The notes under the pieces: model-generated
Database searches by the model: none
Told to the model about the DNA's origin: nothing
The model's input: only the letters and a program-made list of their open reading frames with translations
Made by a program: the position numbers and the translations under genes
Assembly (NCBI GenBank): GCA_025360285.1
Contig: JANYCM010000018.1
Span: 1-15,415, forward strand
DNA: 15,415 nt
DNA from: Sphingomonadales bacterium
GTDB taxonomy: Bacteria > Pseudomonadota > Alphaproteobacteria > Sphingomonadales > Sphingomonadaceae
Reading direction: 5' to 3'
Shown: piece after piece, positions 6,587 through 14,610 of the stretch
Position numbering within the stretch: position 1 is the stretch's first letter
Layout of the letters: every line of letters begins with the position of its first letter

Positions 6587-8776
6587 CTATGCCAAGCCGG
6601 CAGCATCACTGGCGGCATCAAGATCGTCTTCCTCATCCAGCACCAGCCGCGGCACCTTGCCGGTGTTCTTCAAGGATGCGCCGCGCCCCGACAGCGATGG
6701 GTTGGTCATGAAATAGCGGTGCAGGTTGAAGGGCGGTTCATGGCCCTTCAGGCGTTTGTAGCTGCCATCGGCACGCAGCGCCCAGCTCTGCTCGGTATCC
6801 TTCAGATTGGCGACCATCACCTGATCGAGCACCTGGGCGTGAACGGTGGGGTTTTCGATCGGCACCAGCACCTCGACACGGCGATCAAGGTTGCGCGGCA
6901 TCCAGTCGGCGCTGGAAATATAGAGTTTCGCCTTGCGGGACGGCAGTTCGGCGCCATTGCCGCAGGCAAAGATGCGGCTGTGTTCAAGGAACCGCCCGAC
7001 AACCGAGCGGACATGGATATTGTCCGAAAGGCCGGGCACGCCGGGGCGCAGGCAGCAGATGCCGCGGATGATCAGGTCGATCTGCACCCCGGCGCCGCTG
7101 GCTTCATACAGCTTGTCGATGATGCCGGTATCGACGAGGCTGTTGAGCTTGACCCAGATTTCGGCGGGCTTGCCGGCGCGGGCGTTGGCGATTTCGCCAT
7201 CGATGAGGCCATAGAGCTTGGCGCGCATGGTCAGCGGCGACATGCCGAGCTTTTCCAGCCTGGTCGGCTGGACATAGCCGGTGATGTAATTCAGCACCTG
7301 CGCTGCATCGCGCGCCAGTACCGGATCGGCGGTGAAGAACGACAGGTCGGTATAGATGCGCGCCGTGGCCGGGTGATAATTGCCGGTGCCGAAATGCACA
7401 TAGGTGCGGATGTCACCGCCTTCCCGGCGCACCACCATCGACAGCTTGGCGTGGGTTTTCCATTCGACAAAGCCATAGACGACCTGCACCCCGGCGCGTT
7501 CCAGCGCGGCGGCCCAGACGAGATTCTGCTCCTCGTCAAAGCGCGCCTTCAATTCGACGACGGCGGTGACCGACTTGCCGGCCTCGGCGGCATCGATCAG
7601 GGCGCGGACGATGGGGCTGTTCTTGCCGGCGCGGTACAGCGTCTGCTTGATGGCGATGACATCGGGATCGGCCGCCGCCTGTCGCAGAAAGGCCAGCACG
7701 ACCTCGAAACTTTCGTAAGGGTGGTGGACGACCAGGTCCTTGGCGCGGATGGCGGCAAAGCAGTCACCGCCATGTTCGCGGATGCGTTCGGGGAAGCGCG
7801 GCGAATAGGGTTCGAACTTCAGGTCGGGCCGGTCTTCATCCACAAGCTGCGCCAGATCGGCGATGCCGAGCACGCCGGCGACGCTGGTGGTGTCACGCTC
7901 GCCGACGTGGAGCGCCTCCTGGACCAGGATGTAGAGATCATGCGGCGTGGTCGACTCGATCTTCAGGCGGATGACTTCGCCGCGGCGCCGGCGTTTCAGC
8001 GCGGTCTGGTAGAATTGCACCAGATCTTCGGCTTCTTCCTCCACCTCGATATCACTGTCACGAATGACGCGAAAGGCGCCATCGCCGATCAGGTCATAAC
8101 CCGGGAATAGCTGCCCGAAAAAGGCACGGATGGTGTTTTCCAGGCTGATGTAGCGGATGGCGGTGCCGGGCAGGCGGATGAAGCGCGGCAGCATCGAGGG
8201 CAGCATGAGCAGTGCACGCAGCAATTCCTCGTCCGACTGTCGGCGCAGTTCCAGGATCAGCGAAAAGCCCTTGTTGGGAATGAAGGGGAAGGGGTGGGCA
8301 GGGTCGATCGCCTGGGGGGTGAGTACCGGGAAAATCTGTTCGAGGAAGTGTTTTTCCAGCCAGTTGCGCTCATCTTTGGTCAGGCGTTCGGCGGTGATGA
8401 CATGGAATTCGGCCACTGCCAGTTCGCGGACCAGATTGCCCCAGACCAGCTGCTGTGCCTCCATCAGGCGGTCGGCGCGATCGGCAATGGCGGCGAGCTG
8501 CTGTGCCGGGGTCATGCCTTCAGGGCTGAGCGTTTCGATCCCGGCGCGGACCTGGCCGCGCAGGCCGGCGACACGCACCATGTAGAATTCATCAAGGTTA
8601 TTGCCCGAAATCGACAGGAAGCGCAGCCGTTCGAGCAGCGGATGGGCGCGGTTGGTCGCCTCCTCAAGCACCCGGTCGTTGAAGGCCAGCCATGAGATTT
8701 CGCGATTGAAATAGCGTTCGGATTCCGGAACCGGCAGCGCCAGCGGGGCAGGGGGGGCGGGGGATTGGGCAGCCAT
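6587..8776 (-). CDS. ppk1: Polyphosphate kinase 1
   Basis: A 729-residue enzyme that reversibly polymerises the gamma phosphate of ATP into inorganic polyphosphate. It shows the four-domain PPK1 layout: N-terminal domain with YFNREISWLAFN (22-33) and NLDEFYMVRVAGL (60-72), the head domain, and two catalytic domains. His442 in THAKL corresponds to the phosphorylated His435 of E. coli PPK; His461 (HFGTGNYH) and His599 (EHSRIF) match the other conserved histidines. The Ala/Pro-rich first 17 residues and the acidic tail DEEDDLDAASD are variable. Start ATG at 8776 with TAGGGT 5 nt upstream. It is the first gene of the ppk1-ppx pair and divergent from a PEP-CTERM gene. Confidence 0.96.
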   Translation of the reverse strand: MAAQSPAPPAPLALPVPESERYFNREISWLAFNDRVLEEATNRAHPLLERLRFLSISGNNLDEFYMVRVAGLRGQVRAGIETLSPEGMTPAQQLAAIADRADRLMEAQQLVWGNLVRELAVAEFHVITAERLTKDERNWLEKHFLEQIFPVLTPQAIDPAHPFPFIPNKGFSLILELRRQSDEELLRALLMLPSMLPRFIRLPGTAIRYISLENTIRAFFGQLFPGYDLIGDGAFRVIRDSDIEVEEEAEDLVQFYQTALKRRRRGEVIRLKIESTTPHDLYILVQEALHVGERDTTSVAGVLGIADLAQLVDEDRPDLKFEPYSPRFPERIREHGGDCFAAIRAKDLVVHHPYESFEVVLAFLRQAAADPDVIAIKQTLYRAGKNSPIVRALIDAAEAGKSVTAVVELKARFDEEQNLVWAAALERAGVQVVYGFVEWKTHAKLSMVVRREGGDIRTYVHFGTGNYHPATARIYTDLSFFTADPVLARDAAQVLNYITGYVQPTRLEKLGMSPLTMRAKLYGLIDGEIANARAGKPAEIWVKLNSLVDTGIIDKLYEASGAGVQIDLIIRGICCLRPGVPGLSDNIHVRSVVGRFLEHSRIFACGNGAELPSRKAKLYISSADWMPRNLDRRVEVLVPIENPTVHAQVLDQVMVANLKDTEQSWALRADGSYKRLKGHEPPFNLHRYFMTNPSLSGRGASLKNTGKVPRLVLDEEDDLDAASDAAGLA

Positions 8777-8913
8777 GCCGCACCCTAACCCAGCAATGAC
8801 GACAGGTCGATGACGGCGGCGGACATGCCTGAACAGGCAATTGCCCGCATATTGCGCTTCATTAAGGTTGTGACGGGCGCGCGCCGCAACGACGGCCGGA
8901 TCAACAGGGGCAT
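8777..8913. promoter_or_regulatory. Divergent ppk1/PEP-CTERM intergenic region with overlapping palindromes
   Basis: These 137 bp between two divergent starts contain tgcctg-aa-caggca (8826-8839) overlapping ggcaattgcc (8836-8845). Such dyads in a divergent promoter region may be operators. No match to a sigma-54 site or a confident -35/-10 pair was found on either strand. Confidence 0.35.
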
Positions 8914-8916
8914 ATG

Positions 8917-9714
8917 ATGGTTTCGCGCATTCCGGCTTTTGCTGGTCTGGGGATCGCCGGGCTTGTCGCCGGCATGGCGCCGGCCAGGGGGGCGATCGTC
9001 ACCTACACCTTCACCGGCATCAACATCGGTGGCAATTATGACGATGACTTTGATCATCTGGGGTTGTTCGGCTCACCCGCCAACCTCGACGGCCGGGCGT
9101 TCAAGCTCGTTTACCGGATGGATACGACGCTGGGGCTTGAAGTCGATTTTGCCGATGGCAGTTCGGCGACGACCCGCCATACCTACCGGCGACAGAGCCA
9201 GCCATCCGATGCCGAAAGCACCCCGGCGATCATGGCGACCCTGACGATCGACGGCCACAGCTATCATTTTGACGGCAGCTTTTCGCCCTTGAACGACTAT
9301 ATCGCCGACAGTTCTTCGCAGGTCGAAACGCTGAATGCCTTTGGCTATTTCACGGATCTGAAGCTTGCCGCGCGCAACGGGCCGGACATCAACGCGACGG
9401 TCAATATGCTGTCGCGTTCGGTCAACCATGCCATCCCCCTGGGATATGCCCAGGGCTATACCATTGATTTCGTGAATGGTGCGGGCCGGGACCCGAATTT
9501 CTATTCAAACGGCGGGTTCACCATCCGTACCAACAGCAACGATCAATACGCCTTCAGTCATTCGGCCTTGCGGGCCGATCGTCTGGTTGTCACGGTCAGC
9601 AACGGGGTGACCCCCGGCGTGCCCGAGCCGATGGAATGGGCGCTGCTGGCCTTGGGCTTTGGCGTTGTAGGGGCAGCGATGCGCCGGCGTGCTTCGGCGC
9701 CGCGTTCAGCCTGA
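8917..9714 (+). CDS. PEPxxWA-CTERM secreted protein of unknown function
   Basis: An exported protein of 265 residues (266 if the adjacent ATG at 8914 is used). AGGGG at 8906-8910 sits 6 nt before the ATG at 8917 and only 3 nt before 8914, so 8917 is preferred. A short signal peptide (VSRIPAFAGLGIAGLVAG) ends near ARGA. The tail is a sorting signal: PEPMEWALL, a hydrophobic stretch, then MRRR. The body has an acidic segment NYDDDFDHLGLFGSPANLDG resembling the D-x-G-x-FG-x-P-x-x-x-L-x-G pattern common at the start of predicted secreted beta-rich proteins, then mostly Ser/Thr/Asn-rich beta-like sequence. No enzymatic motif was seen. An exosortase encoded elsewhere would process it. It is divergent from ppk1, and its 3' end overlaps the convergent hydroxylase gene by 9 bp. 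Confidence 0.85.
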   Translation: MVSRIPAFAGLGIAGLVAGMAPARGAIVTYTFTGINIGGNYDDDFDHLGLFGSPANLDGRAFKLVYRMDTTLGLEVDFADGSSATTRHTYRRQSQPSDAESTPAIMATLTIDGHSYHFDGSFSPLNDYIADSSSQVETLNAFGYFTDLKLAARNGPDINATVNMLSRSVNHAIPLGYAQGYTIDFVNGAGRDPNFYSNGGFTIRTNSNDQYAFSHSALRADRLVVTVSNGVTPGVPEPMEWALLALGFGVVGAAMRRRASAPRSA

Positions 9715-10533
9715 TCGCGGCGTCGCCCGCTCGGCAGGCGCCGGCACCAGCGGCGACAGCAACTGCCCGGTGATGGTGCGCGGCAACGGCGCCTGCACAC
9801 CATAATCATCGGGGAATTTCGCCGGCAGATAGAGCGTGCCGAACAGCCGGTCGATCCACGGGAAGGTCGCGGCAAAATTATGGTCGATATGATCGGTGCG
9901 GCTGTGGTGCCAATGGTGGAACGCCGGGGTCGCCACCAACAATTCCAGCGGGCCGAACCGCCAGCGGACATTGGCATGGACAAAGAAGCCGGCAAAGGTG
10001 CCGATCAGGGTGATGACTACCGGCAACATGTTGCCCGCCGGGCCGGCGCTGCCCAGGCCGAGGATATACAGCGGTACCAGGCCTGACATGCGGGTGATCA
10101 CCATGTCCACCGGATGGGCGCGGGTATTTACAAGGAAATCAAGCTGTTCGGCACTATGATGGACGGCGTGGAAGCGCCACAGGAACGGGCTGGCGTGGCT
10201 GATGCGATGCCCCCAATAGGAACCGATATCAGCGATGATCAGACCGGCCGGGATCGTCGCCCACAGCGGCAGGGCATGGACGGTGGCGTGAAAACCCGGC
10301 GGCAACAGGCGTTGCAACAGGGTTGCCAATGCCGCCATCGGCACGGCGATGAGCGCCGCCGGGACCAGACTGTTGAGGAAATAATAGCCGAGATCATTGC
10401 CAATTTCGGCGCGGAACAACCGCGACGGGCGCAGCGCGAACAACCGTTCCAGCGGCACGAAAATAGCGGTGAGCAGCACCAGCCAGATACACAGGCGGAA
10501 GATATCGACGAGCAGAGGCGGCATTCCGGTCAT
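9706..10533 (-). CDS. Fatty acid hydroxylase / sterol desaturase family membrane protein
   Basis: A 275-residue integral membrane protein of the di-iron fatty acid hydroxylase superfamily, which oxidises lipid C-H bonds using O2. The histidine clusters are complete: HRISH (109-113), HAVHH (122-126) and HHWHH (206-210), followed by DHIDHNF. Hydrophobic segments lie at about 8-27, 52-74, 90-105 and 150-186. The lipid substrate (sterol, hopanoid, carotenoid or fatty acyl) cannot be told. The start is ambiguous: ATG at 10533 is chosen, with AGGGGG 11 nt upstream; the ATG at 10575 extends it by 14 residues without an SD, and ATG 10524 is also possible. It lies 85 bp downstream of the molybdenum-related operon on the same strand and could be read through from it, although no functional link is evident. 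Confidence 0.88.
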   Translation of the reverse strand: MTGMPPLLVDIFRLCIWLVLLTAIFVPLERLFALRPSRLFRAEIGNDLGYYFLNSLVPAALIAVPMAALATLLQRLLPPGFHATVHALPLWATIPAGLIIADIGSYWGHRISHASPFLWRFHAVHHSAEQLDFLVNTRAHPVDMVITRMSGLVPLYILGLGSAGPAGNMLPVVITLIGTFAGFFVHANVRWRFGPLELLVATPAFHHWHHSRTDHIDHNFAATFPWIDRLFGTLYLPAKFPDDYGVQAPLPRTITGQLLSPLVPAPAERATPRSG

Positions 10534-10618
10534 GGTAAAGCGTGCCCCCTGTTGCTGGATTCCTGCGGAAAGCATTTAGCAAGGATGGCGCCGGGCGCAA
10601 TGGCGGCGATGTCGCGGT

Positions 10619-12187
10619 TCAGCGGCGCTGGCGCAGCGCGGTGAGCGCCGCCGGCGTGTCTATATCGTCGAAAATCGCATCGCTGGGTGCGGTGACGGTT
10701 GTCAGCGCATCAGCCTGTTCGGCCAGGATCGCCTTGCCGCCGACATCGCCGACAAGGTCTTGCAAACGGGGGAACAACCCCCGCGGCCAGCGTACCGGGT
10801 TGCCGCTCCGGCCGTCCCACACCGGCACGGCAAGGCCCGGTGCCGCCGCAAGGGCATGCAACAGGCCGGGTTCGACGCGCGGCATGTCGCCCAGACAGAC
10901 CAGTGCCCCGGCCCAGCCCGCCGGCACCGCCGCGATGCCGGCGCGCAGCGAATGGGCAAGGCCGTCCGCATGGTCGGCGGCAAAGATGAACTGCGCCGGC
11001 CGGTCGCCGAGCGCTGAGCGGACATCCGCCGCGCGAGCCCCCAGCACCACGATCGGTGGCGGCAGGCCGGCCGCGGCGACGGCGTCGGCGACATGCGCGA
11101 CCAATGGCTTGCCGCGCCACAATTCCAGCAATTTGTGCGCCGCACCCATGCGGCTGGAGCGGCCGGCGGCGAGGATGATGGCGCCGGTCGGGCCGGCAAG
11201 GTGCATTTGTGCAGCACGCGGTTGCGGGCGTTCAGCCTCGGGCAACAGGCCGCCGGCGCCCATGGCGGCGATGCTGGCGCTGGTCACCGCCAGCCCGGCG
11301 ACAAGATTTTCCAGAATGATATCAAAGCCATTGCGCTTCGGGCTGCGCGCACAGCCGGGCAGACCGATGACCGGACGTTGCCCCAGCCCACCGAGCACCA
11401 GCAGATTGCCGGGATCAACGGGCATGCCCAGCCGCTCCACCATGCCGCCGGCGGCGACAATGGCGGCGGGGATGACATCGCCGCGGTCAACGGTGGCCGA
11501 AGCGCCGGCGATCAGGATGATGTCGGCGTCGCACCGGACCAGCGCCGCGGCCAGGGCGGCGGCATCATGGCCGATCACGGCCGCTTCGGTGAAGCGGCAG
11601 CCCAGCGCCTCAACGCGTTCCCGTGTTACCCGCGCGGTCTTGGCGATGGTCTTGGCCGACAAGCCGGGCAGGCTGGTGGCGATCAGCGTGACGGCCAGCG
11701 GGCGGAAGCCGGCAATGGCCAGTGGCCGGGCGGCAGCGATCGCGGTGGTTAGCGCGTCGCCCGCCACAGCATAGCGGATAACCTTGACCGTCGCGACAAT
11801 TTCGCCGGTAGATACAGGGGCTTGCCGTGCCAATGTGGCCAGCGTCAGCGCTTCGTCGATACTGTTGATGGCGGCCACCATGGCGGCGTCTAAGCACAGG
11901 ATGCCCGCCTGTGCTGCGGCGAGATTGGCACGGCCATGCGCCGCCGGGAGCGCTGTGACGCCCGTGCCGGCAAGCGCCGCGGCCAGCGCAGCGGCGGCGT
12001 CGTCCTCGGCCACATCATCGGCCGCCAGCCGCGCTACTGTCAGGCTGGCCAGCCCGGCGGCGCTGGCGGTGGCGATGTCCGCGGCCGTCAGGATCCGGCC
12101 CTTGGCCCAGCGCTCGTCGGCGATGGCCAGGCCGTGGGCAAGGATGGCGCCTTCGGCTTCGGCTAGCGGCAGGCTGGCAAAAATCAT
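10619..12187 (-). CDS. Fusion of a molybdopterin-binding (MoeA-like) domain and a MobA-like nucleotidyltransferase
   Basis: A 522-residue two-domain protein. The N-terminal part (about 1-330) resembles the molybdopterin-binding MoCF fold, with the late signature GLPGCARSPKRNGFD (274-288), similar to the LPG-x-P-x-S loop of MoeA-like proteins. The C-terminal part (about 335-522) is a nucleotidyltransferase of the MobA/MocA type, with GAIILAAGRSSRMG (335-348) and Lys352, CLGDMP and DIDTP motifs. It probably attaches a nucleotide (CMP in the MocA branch) to molybdenum cofactor for a xanthine dehydrogenase/CO dehydrogenase-family enzyme; the nucleotide is inferred, not shown. The ATG at 12187 overlaps the TGA of the preceding xdhC-family gene by 4 nt (ATGA), indicating translational coupling. 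An in-frame ATG at 12307 lies inside that gene and gives an Arg/Pro-rich lead that looks non-coding. Confidence 0.88.
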   Translation of the reverse strand: MIFASLPLAEAEGAILAHGLAIADERWAKGRILTAADIATASAAGLASLTVARLAADDVAEDDAAAALAAALAGTGVTALPAAHGRANLAAAQAGILCLDAAMVAAINSIDEALTLATLARQAPVSTGEIVATVKVIRYAVAGDALTTAIAAARPLAIAGFRPLAVTLIATSLPGLSAKTIAKTARVTRERVEALGCRFTEAAVIGHDAAALAAALVRCDADIILIAGASATVDRGDVIPAAIVAAGGMVERLGMPVDPGNLLVLGGLGQRPVIGLPGCARSPKRNGFDIILENLVAGLAVTSASIAAMGAGGLLPEAERPQPRAAQMHLAGPTGAIILAAGRSSRMGAAHKLLELWRGKPLVAHVADAVAAAGLPPPIVVLGARAADVRSALGDRPAQFIFAADHADGLAHSLRAGIAAVPAGWAGALVCLGDMPRVEPGLLHALAAAPGLAVPVWDGRSGNPVRWPRGLFPRLQDLVGDVGGKAILAEQADALTTVTAPSDAIFDDIDTPAALTALRQRR

Positions 12188-13122
12188 GCCGTCCTGGTGA
12201 TCGCTCCGCGCCAGGCGGCGGTCATTTGCGCCGCAATGCTGAGCGCGATTTCGGCCGGGTCGGCGGCGCCGATGGCAAGGCCGGCGGGGCCATGGATGCG
12301 GGCGCAATCACCAGCGGTGAAGCCAAGCGATTCAAGGCGTTGCAACCGCCCGGCGTGGTTTTTCCGGCTGCCCAGGGCGGCGATATAATAGGCCGGCGAG
12401 CGCAGCGCGGCGGCCAGCGCGACATCATCCAGCTTGGGATCATGGGTCAGCGCGACGATGGCGCTGGCGGCGTTGGGGCGCCAGTCGGCGAGTGCCTCGT
12501 CGGGCCAGCGGCGATCGAGGTCCAGCCCGGCAAAGCGCGCGTCGGCGGCGAACAGCCCGCGCGGGTCAATCACCGTCACCGCGATGCCCAGACCCTGTGC
12601 CAGCGGCACCAGCGCCTGGGCGATATGGACGGCGCCGATGATGGCAAGGCGGCGCGGCGGCGGATAGGCGCGGACGAAATCGCCGCTTTCGGCTTCGCGG
12701 GTGACGCCGCTGGCCAGGTCGGTGGCCAGCGTCACGCCCGCGCCGTCGGCTGCCGCGGCTGCCAGCCGATCGACCAGCGCCGGCGCAAAGCCATCATCGG
12801 CAAGCCTTTGGATCAGAACCGAAATCCGGCCGCCACAGGCCAGCCCGACTGACCAGGCGGTCTCATCGGCCACGCCATAATCCCGCCGCACCACGCCTTC
12901 GCCAGACGCCAGCAGCGCTTCGGCTTCGGTCACCACATCGCCTTCGACACAGCCGCCGCTGACCGATCCTTCGAACAGGCCATCATCCCGCACCGCAAGA
13001 TGACTGCCCTGGCGCCGAGGGGCCGAACCCCAGGTTTCGATGACGGTGGCGATGGCGACCTTGTGCCCGGCGCGGGCCCAGGCGGCCGCCCTGGCCAGTG
13101 TCGTAAGGTCGTCGCCAGCCAT
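12184..13122 (-). CDS. XdhC/CoxI family molybdenum-hydroxylase maturation protein
   Basis: A 312-residue protein. XdhC-family proteins bind molybdenum cofactor and deliver its sulfurated form to xanthine dehydrogenase-type enzymes. The N-terminal XdhC/CoxI domain shows ETWGSAPRRQGSHLAV (29-44), GSVSGGCVE (52-60) and LACGG (95-98). The C-terminal half is Rossmann-like (RRLAIIGAVHIAQAL, 157-171), ending with ALGSRKNHAGRLQRL (249-263), typical of the family. The ATG at 13122 is only 2 nt after the coxG stop, with GGGG just upstream, so it is preferred over an in-frame ATG at 13182 inside coxG. It is the middle gene of a three-gene operon with coxG and the MobA-like fusion. The catalytic dehydrogenase subunits are not present here. 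Confidence 0.92.
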   Translation of the reverse strand: MAGDDLTTLARAAAWARAGHKVAIATVIETWGSAPRRQGSHLAVRDDGLFEGSVSGGCVEGDVVTEAEALLASGEGVVRRDYGVADETAWSVGLACGGRISVLIQRLADDGFAPALVDRLAAAAADGAGVTLATDLASGVTREAESGDFVRAYPPPRRLAIIGAVHIAQALVPLAQGLGIAVTVIDPRGLFAADARFAGLDLDRRWPDEALADWRPNAASAIVALTHDPKLDDVALAAALRSPAYYIAALGSRKNHAGRLQRLESLGFTAGDCARIHGPAGLAIGAADPAEIALSIAAQMTAAWRGAITRTA

Positions 13123-13124
13123 GT

Positions 13125-13760
13125 TCAGCCCCATTGCCAGAGCAGGAACGCCAGCACCGCCAGCACCAGCCCGCCGCCCCAAATGAGCGGGGAAAAGCCG
13201 GATTTTTCGGGGGAGTCAGCGGTAGCTGGCACGGGCGCGGCGGTATCGGCACCGGGCTTTACGGGTAATTCAGCGGTAGAATCGCCGGTCGCGGCGGGTT
13301 CGCCACCGGTTTCGACCTCTGCTTTCAGCCGTGAAAAGAAGGTTTCGGCATAGCCTTTGGCGGCGCCTTCGATCAGCCGTGCGCCCAATTGCGCCAGCTT
13401 GCCGCCAACGCTGGACCGCACCTGGTAGCGCAACATGGTTTCGGCCGGGCCAATCACTGCCAGCACCACCTCGGCTTCGCCCTTGGCAAAGCCGGCGACG
13501 CCGCCCTTGCCTTCGCCGACCAGCCGGTAGGATTCGGGCGCCACGATATCGACCAGTGTCACCTGGCCCGCGAACGTCGCACGCACCGGGCCGACGCGCG
13601 CGTTCATCTTGCCTTCAAAGCGTTCGCCCTCCGGCCCGGCGACGCGCACCAGGCTTTCGACGCCATCGATGCAGCGCGCCAGCACATCGGGATTGTTCAG
13701 CGCCGCCCACACCCTGGCGCGGTCCGCCGCGATCATCACTTCGCCGCTCAATTCCATCAT
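13125..13760 (-). CDS. coxG: CoxG family protein (SRPBCC domain with C-terminal membrane anchor)
   Basis: A 211-residue protein. Residues 1-150 form an SRPBCC (START-like) lipid/quinone-cavity fold of the carbon monoxide dehydrogenase subunit G family, with MELSGEVMIAADRARVW at the start and the conserved GxGxGGVAGFAKGEAEV block at 82-98. A Pro/Ala/Thr-rich linker (151-188) leads to a single transmembrane helix (about 190-210, ending LLWQWG). CoxG recruits Mo-hydroxylases to the membrane and has been linked to quinone handling. Start: GGAG lies 4 nt before ATG 13760 and 7 nt before ATG 13757, so either Met is possible. First gene of the coxG-xdhC-mob operon; divergent from the cold-shock gene. 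Confidence 0.9.
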   Translation of the reverse strand: MMELSGEVMIAADRARVWAALNNPDVLARCIDGVESLVRVAGPEGERFEGKMNARVGPVRATFAGQVTLVDIVAPESYRLVGEGKGGVAGFAKGEAEVVLAVIGPAETMLRYQVRSSVGGKLAQLGARLIEGAAKGYAETFFSRLKAEVETGGEPAATGDSTAELPVKPGADTAAPVPATADSPEKSGFSPLIWGGGLVLAVLAFLLWQWG

Positions 13761-13798
13761 CAGGCTCCTGCCGTTTGCCGGCCTCTCTTAACGGTGCC

Positions 13799-13849
13799 GC
13801 CGGCGGATCGCCATGGCCCAGCCACCGCAAATTATCCGCCGGCTGATCA
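13799..13849. repeat. Inverted and direct repeat pair upstream of coxG
   Basis: gccggcgga (13799-13807) is inverted at 13835-13843 (tccgccggc) with a 27-nt spacer. gccggcggatc (13799-13809) also recurs directly, with one mismatch, at 13839-13849. It lies in the coxG leader or promoter region and could be an operator or a leader hairpin; function is unknown. Confidence 0.35.
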
Positions 13850-13906
13850 AATGGACAGATTGAGGACCTTTTGGCGCGCCGGGTGGCATTTTATTACAGT
13901 AGCCGG

Positions 13907-13934
13907 TTGCACGGCGGCGATTGTCATATATGGT
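13907..13934 (+). promoter_or_regulatory. Candidate promoter of the cold-shock/DUF192 pair
   Basis: TTGCAC (13907-13912) and TATGGT (13929-13934) are separated by 16 bp, a fair -35/-10 pair for the housekeeping sigma factor. It would give a leader of about 45-50 nt before the GTG at 13987. This is by eye only. Confidence 0.3.
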
Positions 13935-13986
13935 AAACTATCTCGTTCGGGATTGTTGCTTGCTGTAGGGCGTAGGGGGAAAGATC

Positions 13987-14610
13987 GTGGGGGATCAGGA
14001 CAGCGAAATCATTACTGCGGCGGAACCAGTCGCGGCGATGGAAAGCGCGGGCGCCAATACGGAACTGGCCGCTGATGAAACCCGGCTGACCGGCACCATT
14101 AAATGGTTCGATCCGGTGCGCGGCTATGGCTTCATGGTGCCCAGTGATCAGGGCAGCGATGTGCTGGTGCATTTCACCGTGGTGCGCGAGGCCGGGCGCA
14201 AGACGTTGCCGGAAGGCGCGACGCTGGATTGCGTCGTGGTGGCGCGGGACCGTGGCCGCCAGGCGCGGCGGATCATCGGCATCGATGTCTCGACCGCCAT
14301 CGGCCCTGACCCGGAAACCGTCGCGGCGCGCGCCGCCAACCGCGTGGACCCGCAGGTGATGGTGGCAGCGGCCGGCGGTTTTGAACCCGTCCAGGTCAAA
14401 TGGTTCAACCGGTTGAAAGGCTATGGCTTTGTCGTCCGGCCTGGATCGGCCGAGGATATCTTCGTCCATATGGAAACCGTGCGCCGCGCCGGCCTGATGG
14501 AATTGGTGCCCGGCCAGGCGCTGCAGGCGCGGGTGGCGCCGGGCCACAAGGGGCCGCTCGCCGTACTGATCGAGGCACCCGCCGATACCGCTGGCAGCGC
14601 GGCCGTCTGA
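13987..14610 (+). CDS. Tandem cold-shock-domain protein
   Basis: A 207-residue protein with two cold-shock (OB-fold, single-stranded nucleic acid binding) domains. CSD1 spans about 33-101, with RNP1-like RGYGFMV (45-51) and RNP2-like DVLVHFT (58-64). CSD2 spans about 134-198, with KGYGFVV (144-150) and DIFVHMET (157-164). The two copies have diverged, and the first has a weaker RNP2 (no second aromatic). The acidic N-terminal 30 residues are low in similarity to CSDs. Double-CSD proteins of about 200 residues are a known alphaproteobacterial type and act as RNA chaperones or regulators. The start is GTG at 13987, supported by AGGGGGAA a few nt upstream. Its TGA overlaps the ATG of the DUF192 gene by one base (TGATG). 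Confidence 0.9.
   Translation: MGDQDSEIITAAEPVAAMESAGANTELAADETRLTGTIKWFDPVRGYGFMVPSDQGSDVLVHFTVVREAGRKTLPEGATLDCVVVARDRGRQARRIIGIDVSTAIGPDPETVAARAANRVDPQVMVAAAGGFEPVQVKWFNRLKGYGFVVRPGSAEDIFVHMETVRRAGLMELVPGQALQARVAPGHKGPLAVLIEAPADTAGSAAV

Noticed and set aside
7801..7825. ggttcgaac resembling a tRNA T-arm
   Set aside because: It lies inside the ppk1 coding region and no acceptor, D or anticodon stems surround it.
6581..8110. 509-codon plus-strand frame opposite ppk1
   Set aside because: It mirrors the ppk1 codons and shows no family motif; ppk1 on the other strand is unmistakable.
8785..9057. 90-codon minus-strand frame overlapping the second PEP-CTERM gene
   Set aside because: It overlaps the signal-peptide region of a well-supported gene and has no recognisable features or ribosome site.
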